In this document: piece by piece, positions 1 to 9,496 of the stretch
Layout of the letters: each line of letters begins with the position of its first letter
Numbering within the stretch: position 1 is the first letter of the stretch
DNA from: Candidatus Hermodarchaeota archaeon
GTDB lineage: Archaea; Asgardarchaeota; Hermodarchaeia; Hermodarchaeales; Hermodarchaeaceae
DNA length: 48,653 nucleotides
Direction of reading: 5' to 3'
Assembly: GCA_016839365.1 (NCBI GenBank)
Contig: JAEOUH010000020.1
Span: 1-48,653 of the forward strand
The notes under the pieces: generated by a model
The model's input: only the letters and a program-made list of their open reading frames with translations
The model's database searches: none
What the model was told of the DNA's origin: nothing
Position numbers and translations under genes: made by a program

Positions 1-1056
1 GCAAAAGAATCAGATGTGATCATCCTTCTTGTACCACTTCTTGTCTCTGAAACAGGTGAAGAGGATTATTCGATTATTAAAAACGCAGCTGGCGAAGCTG
101 GAAAAGGCTTGGAAAAAGGCGACCTCGTTATAACGTCAACAACTATGCCACCTGGTGCTACTGAAGCTGTTGTTAAACCTGTTCTGGAGGAAGCCAGCGG
201 ATTAATGGCAAGTAAGGATTTCGGGCTCGCTCATAGCCCTGAAAGGCTCATGGTAGGCCGAGTCTTACGAAATCTCTATAAGTTCCCCAAAGTTGTTGGC
301 GGGATTGATGAAGCAAGTACAGAAGCCGCTGCTGGTGTCTATGGCGCCTTTGGTGATGTTATCCAGACTTCATCCCTATTAGCTGCTGAGTTAGTAAAAG
401 TGGCTGAAGGAACCTTTCGTGACATAAACATCGGGTATGCGAACTTTTTAGCCAAACTCTGTGAACCTCTGGGAGTTGATGCGTGGGAAGTCATTGCTGC
501 AGCAAACAAGGACACACGTGAGCATTGTATGATCCATCGTCCAAGTGCCGGTGTCGGAGGCCATTGCATTCCTGTCTATCCGTGGTTTCTTATCAACAAA
601 GCCAAACAACTAGGCGTGGACCCTAACTTACTTCGACAAGCCCGTTACATCAACGATAGTATGCCGTATCATACGGTCGAGTTGATTATTCGATGCCTCA
701 ATGCTCAAAAGAAAGCTGTAAAAGGCTCAACAGTGAGTCTTCTTGGCATTTCTTTCCGGGCAAATGTCAAAGAGACACGTTTTGCCGCAAGCCTTCGAAT
801 TCTTGAGTTACTCCGAGAATATCATCCGAAAGCAATTCTCGCTCATGATCCATATTTTTCGAACCAAGAACTATCCGATTATGGATTCACTCCTTCATCC
901 CTCGAGGAAGCATTCATGGCGGACTGTGTAGTCCTCATCGCTTCGCATACAGAATTTCAGAATGCTAAGGCTAAAATTGCAGCAGTGGGGAATCGGTTAA
1001 TCGACACGACAAATATGCTTCCTCACACGTCGTGGAAAGTCGGTCGTATCCCTTGA
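1..1056 (+). CDS. Nucleotide-sugar dehydrogenase (UDP-ManNAc/UDP-Glc dehydrogenase family), 5' truncated
   Basis: The frame is open from base 1, so the N-terminal NAD-binding Rossmann part lies outside the window. What remains holds the SPER motif (HSPERLMVG), the central helical dimerisation domain, and the catalytic cysteine motif GVGGHCIPVYPWF, which resembles WecC-type UDP-N-acetylmannosamine dehydrogenases. The C-terminal UDP-binding domain follows (LLGISFRANVKETR). The family oxidises the C6 hydroxyl of a UDP-sugar to a uronic acid in two NAD-dependent steps, in the cytoplasm. The next gene, a DUF354 protein, starts 17 bases after the stop and has a strong ribosome-binding site, so the two probably act together in surface glycan or N-glycan sugar synthesis. 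The exact substrate cannot be told from the fragment. Confidence 0.88.
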   Translation, partial: AKESDVIILLVPLLVSETGEEDYSIIKNAAGEAGKGLEKGDLVITSTTMPPGATEAVVKPVLEEASGLMASKDFGLAHSPERLMVGRVLRNLYKFPKVVGGIDEASTEAAAGVYGAFGDVIQTSSLLAAELVKVAEGTFRDINIGYANFLAKLCEPLGVDAWEVIAAANKDTREHCMIHRPSAGVGGHCIPVYPWFLINKAKQLGVDPNLLRQARYINDSMPYHTVELIIRCLNAQKKAVKGSTVSLLGISFRANVKETRFAASLRILELLREYHPKAILAHDPYFSNQELSDYGFTPSSLEEAFMADCVVLIASHTEFQNAKAKIAAVGNRLIDTTNMLPHTSWKVGRIP

Positions 1057-1073
1057 CGAAAGGAGGTTACAAA

Positions 1074-2003
1074 GTGAAAATCCTTTTTGATGTCCTTACA
1101 CCAAAACAGGCTAGAATGGCAGCCGCAGTTTGGAAGCGCTTTTCTAGTGAGTATGAACTATTCATAACCTCAAGATTTTATGCTGAAACCAATGATGTTC
1201 TAACATATTATGAAGTCCCTTTTGTCAGCCAGGGGAATTTTCACGAAGAGACAAGGCAAAAACTTTTAGAAAGGACTCGCCGTCAGCAGTTCCTTACTGA
1301 AAACTATTACTCGGTTGATGTAGTAGTTACCCAAGCTTCAATCGCTGCGGTTTCAATGGGAGTGGGTTTAGGAAAACCCGTCATCGTACTGATAGACATT
1401 CCCAAACGAAAGTATCTGAGTCGGCAAATCATCCCAACTGCCACATATCATTTACGGGAAGAGTTGACACGCGGTGCATGGGAATATGAACCTGATGTGG
1501 CTATCTACATGGATGCAACACAAGAGCATTTCTACACAAAGCCTCTCAAACGAAAAAACCCTGATCTTATTGTTTATAGAAACTTCGAATACCAAGCCGC
1601 GTACGCCAAAGATCAGGTGCCTCCTGACATTTCAAAGGAACTCCGAAAAATCTGTTCAGATCATGGTGTTGATCTTTTAGAGCTAGAACGGTACCAAGAG
1701 CATGAGTTTGTGCCTCCTGAACGGCTCTTTGAAAGAGCTCAAGTGGTGATCACTGGTGGCTCATCAATGGCGGTGGAAGCAGCCATTCAACAAATCCCTG
1801 CCATCTCCTTTTATCCTGGATATTTTCCCAAATTCGAATACCTAATGGACTTGGGCTATCCCCTTGCCAGAGTTCATAATATCCAAGACTTACAAGAAGC
1901 AATCGACCGAATAATAAACCAAGAACTGACACACCACCAATTCGAAGATGATCCCTTGGAAAAATTAGCCGAGATATTCAAGGAGATAGCAGACAAACTA
2001 TAA
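1074..2003 (+). CDS. DUF354 family protein (UDP-GlcNAc 2-epimerase/GT-B-like fold)
   Basis: The GTG at 1074 is chosen because AAAGGAGGT at 1059-1067 sits at ideal spacing; an in-frame start at 1032 would overlap the previous gene. The protein (309 aa) begins with the DUF354-like strand MKILFDVLTPKQ and carries the sugar-nucleotide epimerase/glycosyltransferase-like motif ITGGSSMAVEAA followed by IPAISFYP. Members have a GT-B fold like UDP-GlcNAc 2-epimerase but no firmly established reaction. Its position directly after a nucleotide-sugar dehydrogenase supports a role in making or moving a modified sugar. No signal peptide or membrane segment is seen. Confidence 0.75.
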   Translation: MKILFDVLTPKQARMAAAVWKRFSSEYELFITSRFYAETNDVLTYYEVPFVSQGNFHEETRQKLLERTRRQQFLTENYYSVDVVVTQASIAAVSMGVGLGKPVIVLIDIPKRKYLSRQIIPTATYHLREELTRGAWEYEPDVAIYMDATQEHFYTKPLKRKNPDLIVYRNFEYQAAYAKDQVPPDISKELRKICSDHGVDLLELERYQEHEFVPPERLFERAQVVITGGSSMAVEAAIQQIPAISFYPGYFPKFEYLMDLGYPLARVHNIQDLQEAIDRIINQELTHHQFEDDPLEKLAEIFKEIADKL

Positions 2004-2089
2004 GCCGATTGAACACCACTTTTATGCTGATTTCACACAACGTATGCTGTTTACCCCTTTCCGCCTCTCATATTGGAAGGTGATATCTG

Positions 2090-2992
2090 GTGGATGTGAT
2101 TGATAAAGGGATTCTCATCGAACTCGTTAAAAACTGCCGAATTACTTATCGTGAACTAGCCATCAAATTTAACATATCCTCCAGTGCCATTAAGAAACGA
2201 GTCAAAAAACTTGAAGACACTGGAATAATTTCTAGCTACAGCACTCGGCTGTCCTTTGATATGGCAGGAGTTGACCTCCTTTTTGGGATGCTAGCCACTG
2301 ATGGCTCGCAGGATGAAGTTGATTTTGTTAATACATTAGGTGGCAATGATAAGATCATTGCCGCAGCTTCCTATACTGGTGGGCATTATGCCCTTATTGC
2401 GGAATTTCGCGATTCCCAAGATCTTTGGGATATTGGCGCTTTTCTTCGCAGCTTCGATTGTGTCCACAGTATTGAAACCCATCAGATACTAAGACCACCC
2501 GATCACATCATGGAGCTCTCAAAACTGCATCTTCGCGTGATAAAGACGCTTATGGAGGATCCGCGCATGTCCATTGTAGATATCGCGGATCAATCCGCGT
2601 TAACTGCACGGCGGGTTCGAAAACTCCTTAATGAGATCATCGACGGCAAGGCTGTGAGTTTTAGTGCCTTGGTTGAACTTGGGACAGCAGGGAGTATTCC
2701 TTTTTTGATGCGTATGACCTGGGATGAACGTGCAGTGGACCACCGGGCAATTCTTTCATGGTTAGAAGAAACGTTTGCAGTTTCTTTGTGGGAGACTTAC
2801 ATATCCGTGGAAGCTCCCATCATCATCAGTCTTCTCACAGCAGAGAGCCTCACTGAATTGGACAATATCGTCCGAAAGACTCGACGTCATAAGCACATTC
2901 CAACTGTGACCGTGCAAATTGCCAAGCACCACCAATACTTCCCGGGGCTTCGAACTCAACTCTTGCAGCAACTCCTTGAAAACTCTACGTAA
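2090..2992 (+). CDS. Lrp/AsnC-type transcription regulator with two winged-helix segments
   Basis: The GTG start at 2090 is preceded by GGAAGGTGA (2076-2084). Residues 1-60 form an AsnC-type HTH (ITYRELAIKFNISSSAIKKRVKKLE is read across positions 18-42). A ligand-binding RAM-like region follows, and a second HTH-like segment lies near residues 145-195 (ARRVRKLLNEI). At 300 aa it is about twice a typical Lrp (around 150 aa) and looks like an AsnC HTH duplication. It probably binds DNA and responds to a small molecule. The ligand and targets are unknown. The gene stands alone, ending in front of a convergent gene. Confidence 0.75.
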   Translation: MDVIDKGILIELVKNCRITYRELAIKFNISSSAIKKRVKKLEDTGIISSYSTRLSFDMAGVDLLFGMLATDGSQDEVDFVNTLGGNDKIIAAASYTGGHYALIAEFRDSQDLWDIGAFLRSFDCVHSIETHQILRPPDHIMELSKLHLRVIKTLMEDPRMSIVDIADQSALTARRVRKLLNEIIDGKAVSFSALVELGTAGSIPFLMRMTWDERAVDHRAILSWLEETFAVSLWETYISVEAPIIISLLTAESLTELDNIVRKTRRHKHIPTVTVQIAKHHQYFPGLRTQLLQQLLENST

Positions 2993-3018
2993 TCTCAGCG
3001 AGGCCAATCCCCCCCTAC

Positions 3019-3846
3019 TTATTCACTTGGAATGTCTCTCCTTCGATAGACTCGCTTTTTATACCGGTACTCGTTGATTGTTAGCAAATCCATGACCTTC
3101 AGGGGCTCTCTTTTCACAAGATTACGGCAGGCTCGATAGGCTATCCAATAGGAATTCTTATTGCCACTGCTCACCAATTCCTCAACGAGAGTATACACTA
3201 GGTCAGGAATCCGACGGGCTAAATCGCTAAGGTTATTCCCTACTGAAGTTCGAGGATAAGGTTCGGACTCCTTGAACAGATGTCTGAGGATTGACACTGA
3301 ATATTCAGGGTTCGAGTAGATCCATTGATTTTCTTGGACAGGACGGAGCGTTTCAGCAACGAATCGTCGTAAATTCGCTTCCCCCGATTTTACCGAGGTT
3401 AATAAAAATGGTCTTACCTCATGAGGGTACCCTCTGGTAAGTTTCCGAAAGAACATCTGTGCAAATTCACGAATCTCCCATTCAGGCGAAGCCGCTGCTT
3501 CTGCAAAATAAGGTAAAACGACTTGATACTGCGATAATCCATGGTATGAAAGAACTCCCAGGGTTACTCCTTTAGTGCGCCACTCTTCACCTTTCTCAAA
3601 TAATCGACGTGCAATCTCAAATACTGATGCCTTGTGATTTTGTAGTTTAGTGTGTAGGTACTCGCTGAGAATCTTAATGGTATACACTCGTCCATATGAA
3701 ATCCTACGCTTTTCCGGAATATTGCCATATAATTGATCTAGGATCTTGGGAAGAGAGGTAATGGCTGAATCGTAATCATTATGCAGTATAGGTTGTAAAA
3801 CCTGTTGATTAATGCGATTTTCGATGTGTGAATCTATCAGATTCAT
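3019..3846 (-). CDS. HEAT-repeat protein, DNA alkylation repeat (AlkC/AlkD)-like
   Basis: The protein (275 aa) is entirely helical with repeated HEAT-like pairs. The segments NLRRFVAETLRPV and SVGNNLSDLARRIPD resemble the AlkC/AlkD pattern, where short HEAT repeats grip alkylated DNA and release N3/N7-alkylpurines. I cannot place the catalytic Asp/Trp of AlkD with certainty, so it may be a non-catalytic HEAT scaffold. The ATG at 3846 lies 30-33 bases from a good TATA box (CTTATAAA on this strand), so the transcript is probably leaderless. It is divergent from the TFB gene. Confidence 0.6.
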   Translation of the reverse strand: MNLIDSHIENRINQQVLQPILHNDYDSAITSLPKILDQLYGNIPEKRRISYGRVYTIKILSEYLHTKLQNHKASVFEIARRLFEKGEEWRTKGVTLGVLSYHGLSQYQVVLPYFAEAAASPEWEIREFAQMFFRKLTRGYPHEVRPFLLTSVKSGEANLRRFVAETLRPVQENQWIYSNPEYSVSILRHLFKESEPYPRTSVGNNLSDLARRIPDLVYTLVEELVSSGNKNSYWIAYRACRNLVKREPLKVMDLLTINEYRYKKRVYRRRDIPSE

Positions 3847-3875
3847 CGGTAGCGCAAACCTTCAAAAATTTGGTG

Positions 3876-3883
3876 TTTATAAG
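3876..3883 (-). promoter_or_regulatory. TATA box for the HEAT-repeat gene
   Basis: CTTATAAA on the minus strand lies about 30 bases before the ATG at 3846, the usual archaeal TATA-to-TSS distance, which suggests a leaderless or nearly leaderless mRNA. Confidence 0.55.
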
Positions 3884-3919
3884 CACAAGTTGATGTTTTT
3901 GGTGCTATTATTGCGGAGT

Positions 3920-3927
3920 TATAAAAA
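3920..3927 (+). promoter_or_regulatory. TATA box for the TFB gene
   Basis: TATAAAAA lies about 40 bases before the TTG start of the TFB gene. A TSS near 3948 would leave a short leader that contains GAGGT at 3951-3955. Confidence 0.55.
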
Positions 3928-3965
3928 GACGCTTACGCCTCTCGATTTGTGAGGTTAAAGGCTTC

Positions 3966-4892
3966 TTGACTGTAGAATATACAAATAATACAACAGTCAC
4001 CCCAAAGCATTCTGATGTGGCCCGATGCCACGATTGTGGGTCAAACGATATCGTGCATGATCCACAACGTGGTGAACTCATCTGCACAGGATGTGGCGTG
4101 GTTCTCTCTGAATCCATGATTGATCCACGTGCTGGTGTGCGAGCGTTCACACCGGAAGAAAAAGCCGAGCGGAGCACCAATGGTTTACCACTTTCACAAA
4201 TGCTCCCTGACTTTGGCTTATCAACCAAAGTGTCCACCCGTTTAAACGGAAATGGCATTTCTCCGGAAAGAGCCGGGCGACTTGAACGGATTATGCGTTG
4301 GAATTCACGGTCGACTTGGCGACGACGTAACTTTACTATTGCTTTTACAGAGATTCGTCGAATGGCCGAGAAGTTGAGTATCCCTGGGCATATTCGCGAA
4401 ACCGCGGCGATTTATTATCGAAAAGCTTACAAACAGGATCTGCTTCGCGGGCATAGCATCAAGGCCATGGTTGCCGCCTGTGTATTTGCATCCGCGAAAA
4501 CCTGTGGCTTTCCTCTAACCTTGGACAGTATTTTGAAAACGTCAGCAGAAGAGGAAAGGGTCATTAAGCGTTGTTATGTACTCTTAGTAAAAACGCTGAA
4601 TCTTAAGCCCAAAAAACAAAATCTTACCTCAATTGTGCCAAGGTTTGCTAATGCTCTGGGCTTGTCTGCACCCGTTGAGCAACGTGCGATTGAAATCTTA
4701 GGGGTCACTGCTCAAAAACTGCAGTTATCTGGAAAAGATCCGAAAGGCTATGTTGCGGCTGCCATCTATCTAGCAGCCAAACAACTTGGTGAAACCCGGT
4801 CACAACAAGTTGTTGCTACAACACTAGGGATTACTGAGGTCACCTTACGCTCACGACAACGAGAAATTGCAAAAATCATTCATTTTATGTAA
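3966..4892 (+). CDS. tfb: Transcription initiation factor TFB (TFIIB)
   Basis: TFB bridges TBP bound at the TATA box and RNA polymerase. The 308-residue protein has an N-terminal zinc ribbon with Cys21, Cys24, Cys40 and Cys43, a B-reader/linker segment, and two cyclin folds (about 110-205 and 210-305) with the usual GYVAAAIYLA signature in the second. The start is TTG at 3966, supported by a TATA box at 3920 and a GAGGT about ten bases upstream; no in-frame ATG precedes the zinc ribbon. It is monocistronic. Length and domain order are typical of archaeal TFB. Confidence 0.96.
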   Translation: MTVEYTNNTTVTPKHSDVARCHDCGSNDIVHDPQRGELICTGCGVVLSESMIDPRAGVRAFTPEEKAERSTNGLPLSQMLPDFGLSTKVSTRLNGNGISPERAGRLERIMRWNSRSTWRRRNFTIAFTEIRRMAEKLSIPGHIRETAAIYYRKAYKQDLLRGHSIKAMVAACVFASAKTCGFPLTLDSILKTSAEEERVIKRCYVLLVKTLNLKPKKQNLTSIVPRFANALGLSAPVEQRAIEILGVTAQKLQLSGKDPKGYVAAAIYLAAKQLGETRSQQVVATTLGITEVTLRSRQREIAKIIHFM

Positions 4893-5002
4893 TACCTGAC
4901 GATTCACAGCTCGCTTCCATGAACAGCCAGCAAGTCTTAAAACACCCCAAGTTCTTGCAATCCAACAGCCCTATTTAGGAATATTAGCTGTACTTCGACT
5001 CT

Positions 5003-6382
5003 GTGGTGTCCTACGTGTCTCGTCATTCGTTGAACTCCCTATTTATGCCCAAGTCCATTGCAGTGATTGGAGCTACTAATAACCGCAACAGAATTGGGCA
5101 TCAAGTCGTCCGCAGCTTGCTCTTAGGCGGTTTTGACGGTCCTATTTATCCAATTAATCCCAAACTTAAAACACTCCTTAAGCTTCCTGCCTTTCCTTCC
5201 ATTGAGGCTGTAACAGAGGATATTGATCTTGCAATTATCGTTCTAAGAAAAGATCGCGTCTTGGAGGTTATTGATGCCTGTGGACGAAAAGGTGTCAATG
5301 GTATCATTGTGATGACTTCAGGTTTTAGCGAGTTGGGGGATGAAGCCACAGAAGATGAGCTCCAAAAACGTGTCCAGAAGTATGGCATGAGACTGCTCGG
5401 GCCAAACTGTGCAGGATTTGTTGCTACAACCGAACGAATCTATGCAAGCTTTGAAAACCGACTTCAACCCGGACAATTAGCTTTTATTTCCCAAAGCGGA
5501 GCCATGTGTGGGGTCGTGTTGGCTCTAGCTCGATCAGTGGGTCTCGGGTTCAGTATGTTTGTCAGTTACGGAAACGCCACTGATATTGGTCCTGAAGAAG
5601 TGCTTAGCTACCTAGGGGAGCATGCACCTACGAAGTTGATAGGCTGTTACCTTGAGGGCATCAAACACGCCCGAGGGTTCTTATCAGTGGCCCAAACCAT
5701 CACCCAATCCAAACCTGTGGTCGTCCTTAAACCTGGGGAAACACGAGCCGCATCACAAGCCATTCAATCACACACAGGGACCATGGCTGGAGTACAAGCA
5801 TTGTATACTGGGGCCTTTCGACAGGCTGGAATTCTCCAGGCCCACACTTTAGACGAGTTCATTGATGCATGTCTAATCTTGTCAAACCAGACACCACCTA
5901 AGGGTAATCGCGTAGGGATCATAACAAATAGTGGAGGACCTGGGGTTCTTGCTGTCGATGCCTGCGCCCGCTCAAATCTAGCAGTCACACCCTTTCCCAA
6001 AAATTTAGTCCAGGAATTTTCCTCCTTCTTACCACCCGTCTGTCCGATGATGAATCCTGTGGACTTAGGTCCTGAAGGATTGCCTGCCACTTATCAACGA
6101 GTTACCGAAATCCTACTAAAGCATCCTGATGTTGACATGGTGCTTGCTTTATGCGTTCCCACTGTCTTTTCTGATATCAAGGGAATATCCGAAGGAATCG
6201 TGCAAGCAAAGACCATTAATCCAAAGAAACCATTGGTTACTTCTTGGCTAACTGAAGATATCGTGAAGGCAGGACTACCTACTCTTATTGAAGCAGGAAT
6301 CCCGAATTTCCCCACGCCCCAACGGGCTGCGACAGCACTCCGCTTTCTTCACCAACGTGCTGAATGGTTGCGCTCACGATAA
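5003..6382 (+). CDS. acdA: ADP-forming acetate/acyl-CoA synthetase, alpha subunit
   Basis: The family converts acyl-CoA + ADP + Pi to acid + ATP + CoA, an energy-conserving step in archaeal sugar and amino-acid fermentation. The N-terminal CoA-binding Rossmann domain is clear (LFMPKSIAVIGAT), followed by two succinyl-CoA-synthetase-like domains with FISQSGAMCG and GNATDIGPEEVL. SHTGTMAG contains the His that is phosphorylated in this family. At 459 aa it matches a stand-alone alpha subunit. The ATP-grasp beta subunit is not fused and is not in this window. GTG codons at 5003 and 5006 are both possible starts. Confidence 0.9.
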   Translation: MVSYVSRHSLNSLFMPKSIAVIGATNNRNRIGHQVVRSLLLGGFDGPIYPINPKLKTLLKLPAFPSIEAVTEDIDLAIIVLRKDRVLEVIDACGRKGVNGIIVMTSGFSELGDEATEDELQKRVQKYGMRLLGPNCAGFVATTERIYASFENRLQPGQLAFISQSGAMCGVVLALARSVGLGFSMFVSYGNATDIGPEEVLSYLGEHAPTKLIGCYLEGIKHARGFLSVAQTITQSKPVVVLKPGETRAASQAIQSHTGTMAGVQALYTGAFRQAGILQAHTLDEFIDACLILSNQTPPKGNRVGIITNSGGPGVLAVDACARSNLAVTPFPKNLVQEFSSFLPPVCPMMNPVDLGPEGLPATYQRVTEILLKHPDVDMVLALCVPTVFSDIKGISEGIVQAKTINPKKPLVTSWLTEDIVKAGLPTLIEAGIPNFPTPQRAATALRFLHQRAEWLRSR

Positions 6383-6459
6383 CCTATTATCCACCGATTC
6401 GCAATGCCCATAAAACTAAAAACCGAAACTGTAGTCGAAGATGACGGAGATTTGCTTCA

Positions 6460-8259
6460 ATGCGCATCGCTGTATTAGACCCTCGAGTTTGTAATCCCGC
6501 CAAGTGCACAAGAGAATGTCAACGATTCTGTCCACCTCAACGTATGGGAGACGAAGTTGTTGTCTTTGAACAAAAGAAAGATGCCCAACCCCGTATTGTT
6601 GAAATCTTATGTAGCGGTTGTGGCATTTGCACACGGAAATGCCCATTCGGTGCACTGCGTATCATCAACCTCGCCGATGAACTAGAAACCGACACCTCTC
6701 ACCGTTATGGCCCCAACAGCTTCAAACTCTTCCGATTACCCATCCCTGCCCCTGGATCTGTGACAGGTCTTGTTGGAGCAAACGGAACGGGCAAATCAAC
6801 AGCATTGCAAATCCTTGCCCTGCAACTCAGGCCCAATCTTGGAAACTTTGAGGAACCACCCGAATGGTCCGAAATCATCCGTCATTACCGCGGCTCAGGC
6901 CTCCAACCCTACTTTGAAAAAGCCTCCCAAGGCGAGCTGACCGTCGCTTATAAACCACAAATTATAACCTCTATTCCTGAGGTCTACAAAGGGTCAATAC
7001 AATCTCTACTTGAAGCCACAGATGAACGCGGTCTCCTCTCGACCCTAACAGACCAATTAGAACTCCAAGGTATCATGCAGCGGGATATTTCGGTGCTCAG
7101 TGGTGGTGAGTTACAACGTGTGGCTATAGCTGCAGTCATGGCCCGAGATGCAGATGTCTATCTCATTGATGAGCCCACATCATATCTTGATGTGTATCAA
7201 AGGGTACGCACCGCCCGAGCTATCCGATCCCTGGCTCTGGAAGGAAAAATGGTAATTAGTGTGGTTCACGATTTAGCCGTGGCAGACTACATCTCTGATT
7301 ATGTCTGTATCTTCTATGGTGAACCAGGTGTCTATGGAATAGTATCAAACCCCCATGGTGTCCGAGAAGGCATCAATATCTATCTTAATGGGTTTTTGCC
7401 AGACAGCAATGTACGGTTTCGAAGTGAGGAGATACGATTCGACACCAGGCCCCCCTCAGAAGAATATTGGACCTCCGTAGAAGTCCTTCTTGAATATGAG
7501 GCAATGATGAAAAAGTTCGATGACTTTACACTCCAAGTGATGCCAGGACAAATCCATCAAGGGGAAGTAATTGGAGTTCTTGGGGCAAATGGCATAGGAA
7601 AGACGACCTTTGTCCGACTCCTAGCCCAGGATTTAGAACCTGATGAAGGTGCCATCCCAGAAACTGATGTTAAGGTCAGTTACAAACCGCAGTATCTCAA
7701 AGCTGAGAGTGATCGCACTGTTATTGAAGCCCTCCAAGAGGCAGGTGGTGCTTCAGTACTAACCAGCCTCTTCAGGTCAGACGTGATTCGCCCCCTATCA
7801 CTTGATAAACTCGAAGACCGCGTGGTTAATGAATTAAGTGGGGGGGAACTTCAACGCCTTGCCATCGCTGTATGCTTGGCACGTTCTGCAGACCTCTATC
7901 TTTTCGATGAGCCCTCTGCCTTTTTGGACATTGAACAACGGCTGGCTGTAGCCAAGGTGATTCGTTCTGCTGTACACGATAAAGGAAAGGCTGCCTTTGT
8001 TGTCGAACATGATATGGTAACTATCTCTGCTTTTGCAGACACTATTTCAGTTTTCACTGGAACCCCGGGGGCAAATGGGCTCTGTCAGGCCCCCGTAGAT
8101 CTCCGTTTAGGTATGAACACCTTTCTCCAGGATATGGGAGTTACATTTCGACGCGATCATGCAACAGGGCGGCCTCGCGTCAACAAAGAAGGCAGTCGCC
8201 TAGATCGTGAACAAAAACAGCGCGGAGAATATTACTACATTAGTACAGAAGGTGAATAG
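6460..8259 (+). CDS. rli1: ABCE1/Rli1 ribosome-recycling ATPase
   Basis: Rli1 splits post-termination ribosomes together with aRF1/aPelota. The N-terminal domain holds two 4Fe-4S clusters: Cys11, Cys16, Cys20, Cys24 and Cys51, Cys54, Cys57, Cys61. Two ABC domains follow, with Walker A motifs GANGTGKST (about 106-114) and GANGIGKTT (about 375-383), signature motifs LSGGELQRVA and LSGGELQRLA, and Walker B strands ending in DEPT and DEPS. At 599 aa it is full length and very conserved. It converges on the DUF89 gene with a 14-base gap. Confidence 0.98.
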   Translation: MRIAVLDPRVCNPAKCTRECQRFCPPQRMGDEVVVFEQKKDAQPRIVEILCSGCGICTRKCPFGALRIINLADELETDTSHRYGPNSFKLFRLPIPAPGSVTGLVGANGTGKSTALQILALQLRPNLGNFEEPPEWSEIIRHYRGSGLQPYFEKASQGELTVAYKPQIITSIPEVYKGSIQSLLEATDERGLLSTLTDQLELQGIMQRDISVLSGGELQRVAIAAVMARDADVYLIDEPTSYLDVYQRVRTARAIRSLALEGKMVISVVHDLAVADYISDYVCIFYGEPGVYGIVSNPHGVREGINIYLNGFLPDSNVRFRSEEIRFDTRPPSEEYWTSVEVLLEYEAMMKKFDDFTLQVMPGQIHQGEVIGVLGANGIGKTTFVRLLAQDLEPDEGAIPETDVKVSYKPQYLKAESDRTVIEALQEAGGASVLTSLFRSDVIRPLSLDKLEDRVVNELSGGELQRLAIAVCLARSADLYLFDEPSAFLDIEQRLAVAKVIRSAVHDKGKAAFVVEHDMVTISAFADTISVFTGTPGANGLCQAPVDLRLGMNTFLQDMGVTFRRDHATGRPRVNKEGSRLDREQKQRGEYYYISTEGE

Positions 8260-8273
8260 CCCAGATTATCTCT

Positions 8274-9197
8274 CTACTTCTGTAATGGACCTAAGGGTCC
8301 TCGGTGATTGATTAATACATTAACGACATTTTGATCCTTGGTGATATTCAGGGACCGAGCGACTGGAGCGCATTTTGTTCGAAGTAGGTGCGCAGTCGGG
8401 GTCGGTAAGGTAAACTCTGGAAGAGTTTCATGATGTCCCATCCCCTTGGCGATCACCAAATCAACTTCATTAAATTGATCGAGAAATGTCTTTGAACACC
8501 ACTGAGGAAGAACTCCCACAGCACCTCCACCTGTCGTGATAATATCTGCACATTTAGCCAATCCAGCGACCTCCGCATCCTCTACCATGGCATCGTTCAA
8601 AACTGGTGCCTCTTTAACTGCAACAGTTACCTGGCAACCTAACTCACTGAACGCTTCAATTAGTAATCGATCAAACACCACTTCTCCAGCATTATCAGTT
8701 AAATAGAGCGTCCTCTGTGCCTGTTTCGCCAATTGGTATAGATTCGGGATATGATCGATGGTTAATTCACTCTCAGCCTGGGAAATAAGTAATGGCAGAT
8801 TATCCCAAGGAATTACGTGACCCGCAACACCATATTCAATGATATTGCCAAGAGAAGCAGCGATGCAGGCCCGTCGAAAACGATGTCTAGAATCACTCGG
8901 TTTCTTCACATATTCTTCCAATGGCTCAATGAGTTTCAAAGCTGCTTCATTCGATTTCCGTTTCAAATGAGCATATGGATCAGGACAACCAGTAATCCGT
9001 TGAATTACATGATCACGACGTGAACCAACATACGCAGGAATCTTCTCCAATCTCCCCCCATGCCTAAGTGAAGCATGCAGTATTTCGACGACTTCAGTCA
9101 TCGCGTTTAACTGGACATCCAAATCCTCAGTTGCCAGTTGCACTTCCTGAAACGCCCGTGAAATTAAGCAACTGACACACTGAGACTCCATTTGCAA
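8274..9197 (-). CDS. DUF89/ARMT1-like damage-control phosphatase
   Basis: The 307-residue protein shows the DUF89 signatures: CVSC near the N terminus, ASLGNIIEYG with the conserved Asn, LTDNAGEVVFD with metal-binding Asp/Asn, and GMGHHE near the C terminus. DUF89 proteins are metal-dependent phosphatases thought to hydrolyse damaged or excess sugar phosphates. It resembles the stand-alone archaeal subfamily. A TTG at 9197 follows GGAGG by eight bases; an in-frame ATG at 9191 is the alternative. The true substrate in archaea is unknown. Confidence 0.85.
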   Translation of the reverse strand: MQMESQCVSCLISRAFQEVQLATEDLDVQLNAMTEVVEILHASLRHGGRLEKIPAYVGSRRDHVIQRITGCPDPYAHLKRKSNEAALKLIEPLEEYVKKPSDSRHRFRRACIAASLGNIIEYGVAGHVIPWDNLPLLISQAESELTIDHIPNLYQLAKQAQRTLYLTDNAGEVVFDRLLIEAFSELGCQVTVAVKEAPVLNDAMVEDAEVAGLAKCADIITTGGGAVGVLPQWCSKTFLDQFNEVDLVIAKGMGHHETLPEFTLPTPTAHLLRTKCAPVARSLNITKDQNVVNVLINHRGPLGPLQK

Positions 9198-9290
9198 TGG
9201 CGTAGCCTCCAGATATATTGCGTCCTAGCTAGAGAGACCTTTAAGGCTTTTAGATAAGCCAGGATAAGATTGAGAATGAGAAATCCAAAG

Positions 9291-9368
9291 TGGCGGGCCC
9301 TCCGCGATTTGAACGCGGGACCTACAGGTCCGGAACCTGTCGCCCTATCCATACTAGGCCAAGGGCCC
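9291..9368 (-). tRNA. tRNA-Arg (anticodon CCG), CCA encoded
   Basis: On the minus strand the cloverleaf is complete. The acceptor stem GGGCCCT pairs with AGGGCCC. The D stem is GCCT/GGGC, the anticodon stem ACAGG/CCTGT with loop TTCCGGA (anticodon CCG, reads CGG), the variable loop is AGGTC, and the T arm CCGCG-TTCAAAT-CGCGG is followed by G and an encoded CCA. No intron is seen. Confidence 0.96.
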
Positions 9369-9400
9369 CCAAATTGGTCTTTCGAAGGGAATCCATGCTC

Positions 9401-9410
9401 ATATATAAAT
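9401..9410 (-). promoter_or_regulatory. TATA box for tRNA-Arg(CCG)
   Basis: ATTTATATAT on the minus strand ends about 33 bases before the tRNA 5' end, a typical archaeal tRNA promoter. Its near-symmetry means it could also serve the plus-strand M24-like gene starting at 9497. Confidence 0.6.
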
Positions 9411-9496
9411 GGCTTGAGGATGCTGGTGACCAAGAAAGGGGCAAAGAGATATAGCTTTAACTACACCGAACAGGATGGTACAGTGGTGTTCCTAGA

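Noticed and set aside
3908..4258. 116-codon minus-strand frame over the TFB zinc ribbon
   Set aside because: It is antisense to a certain TFB gene and has no ribosome-binding site or motif.
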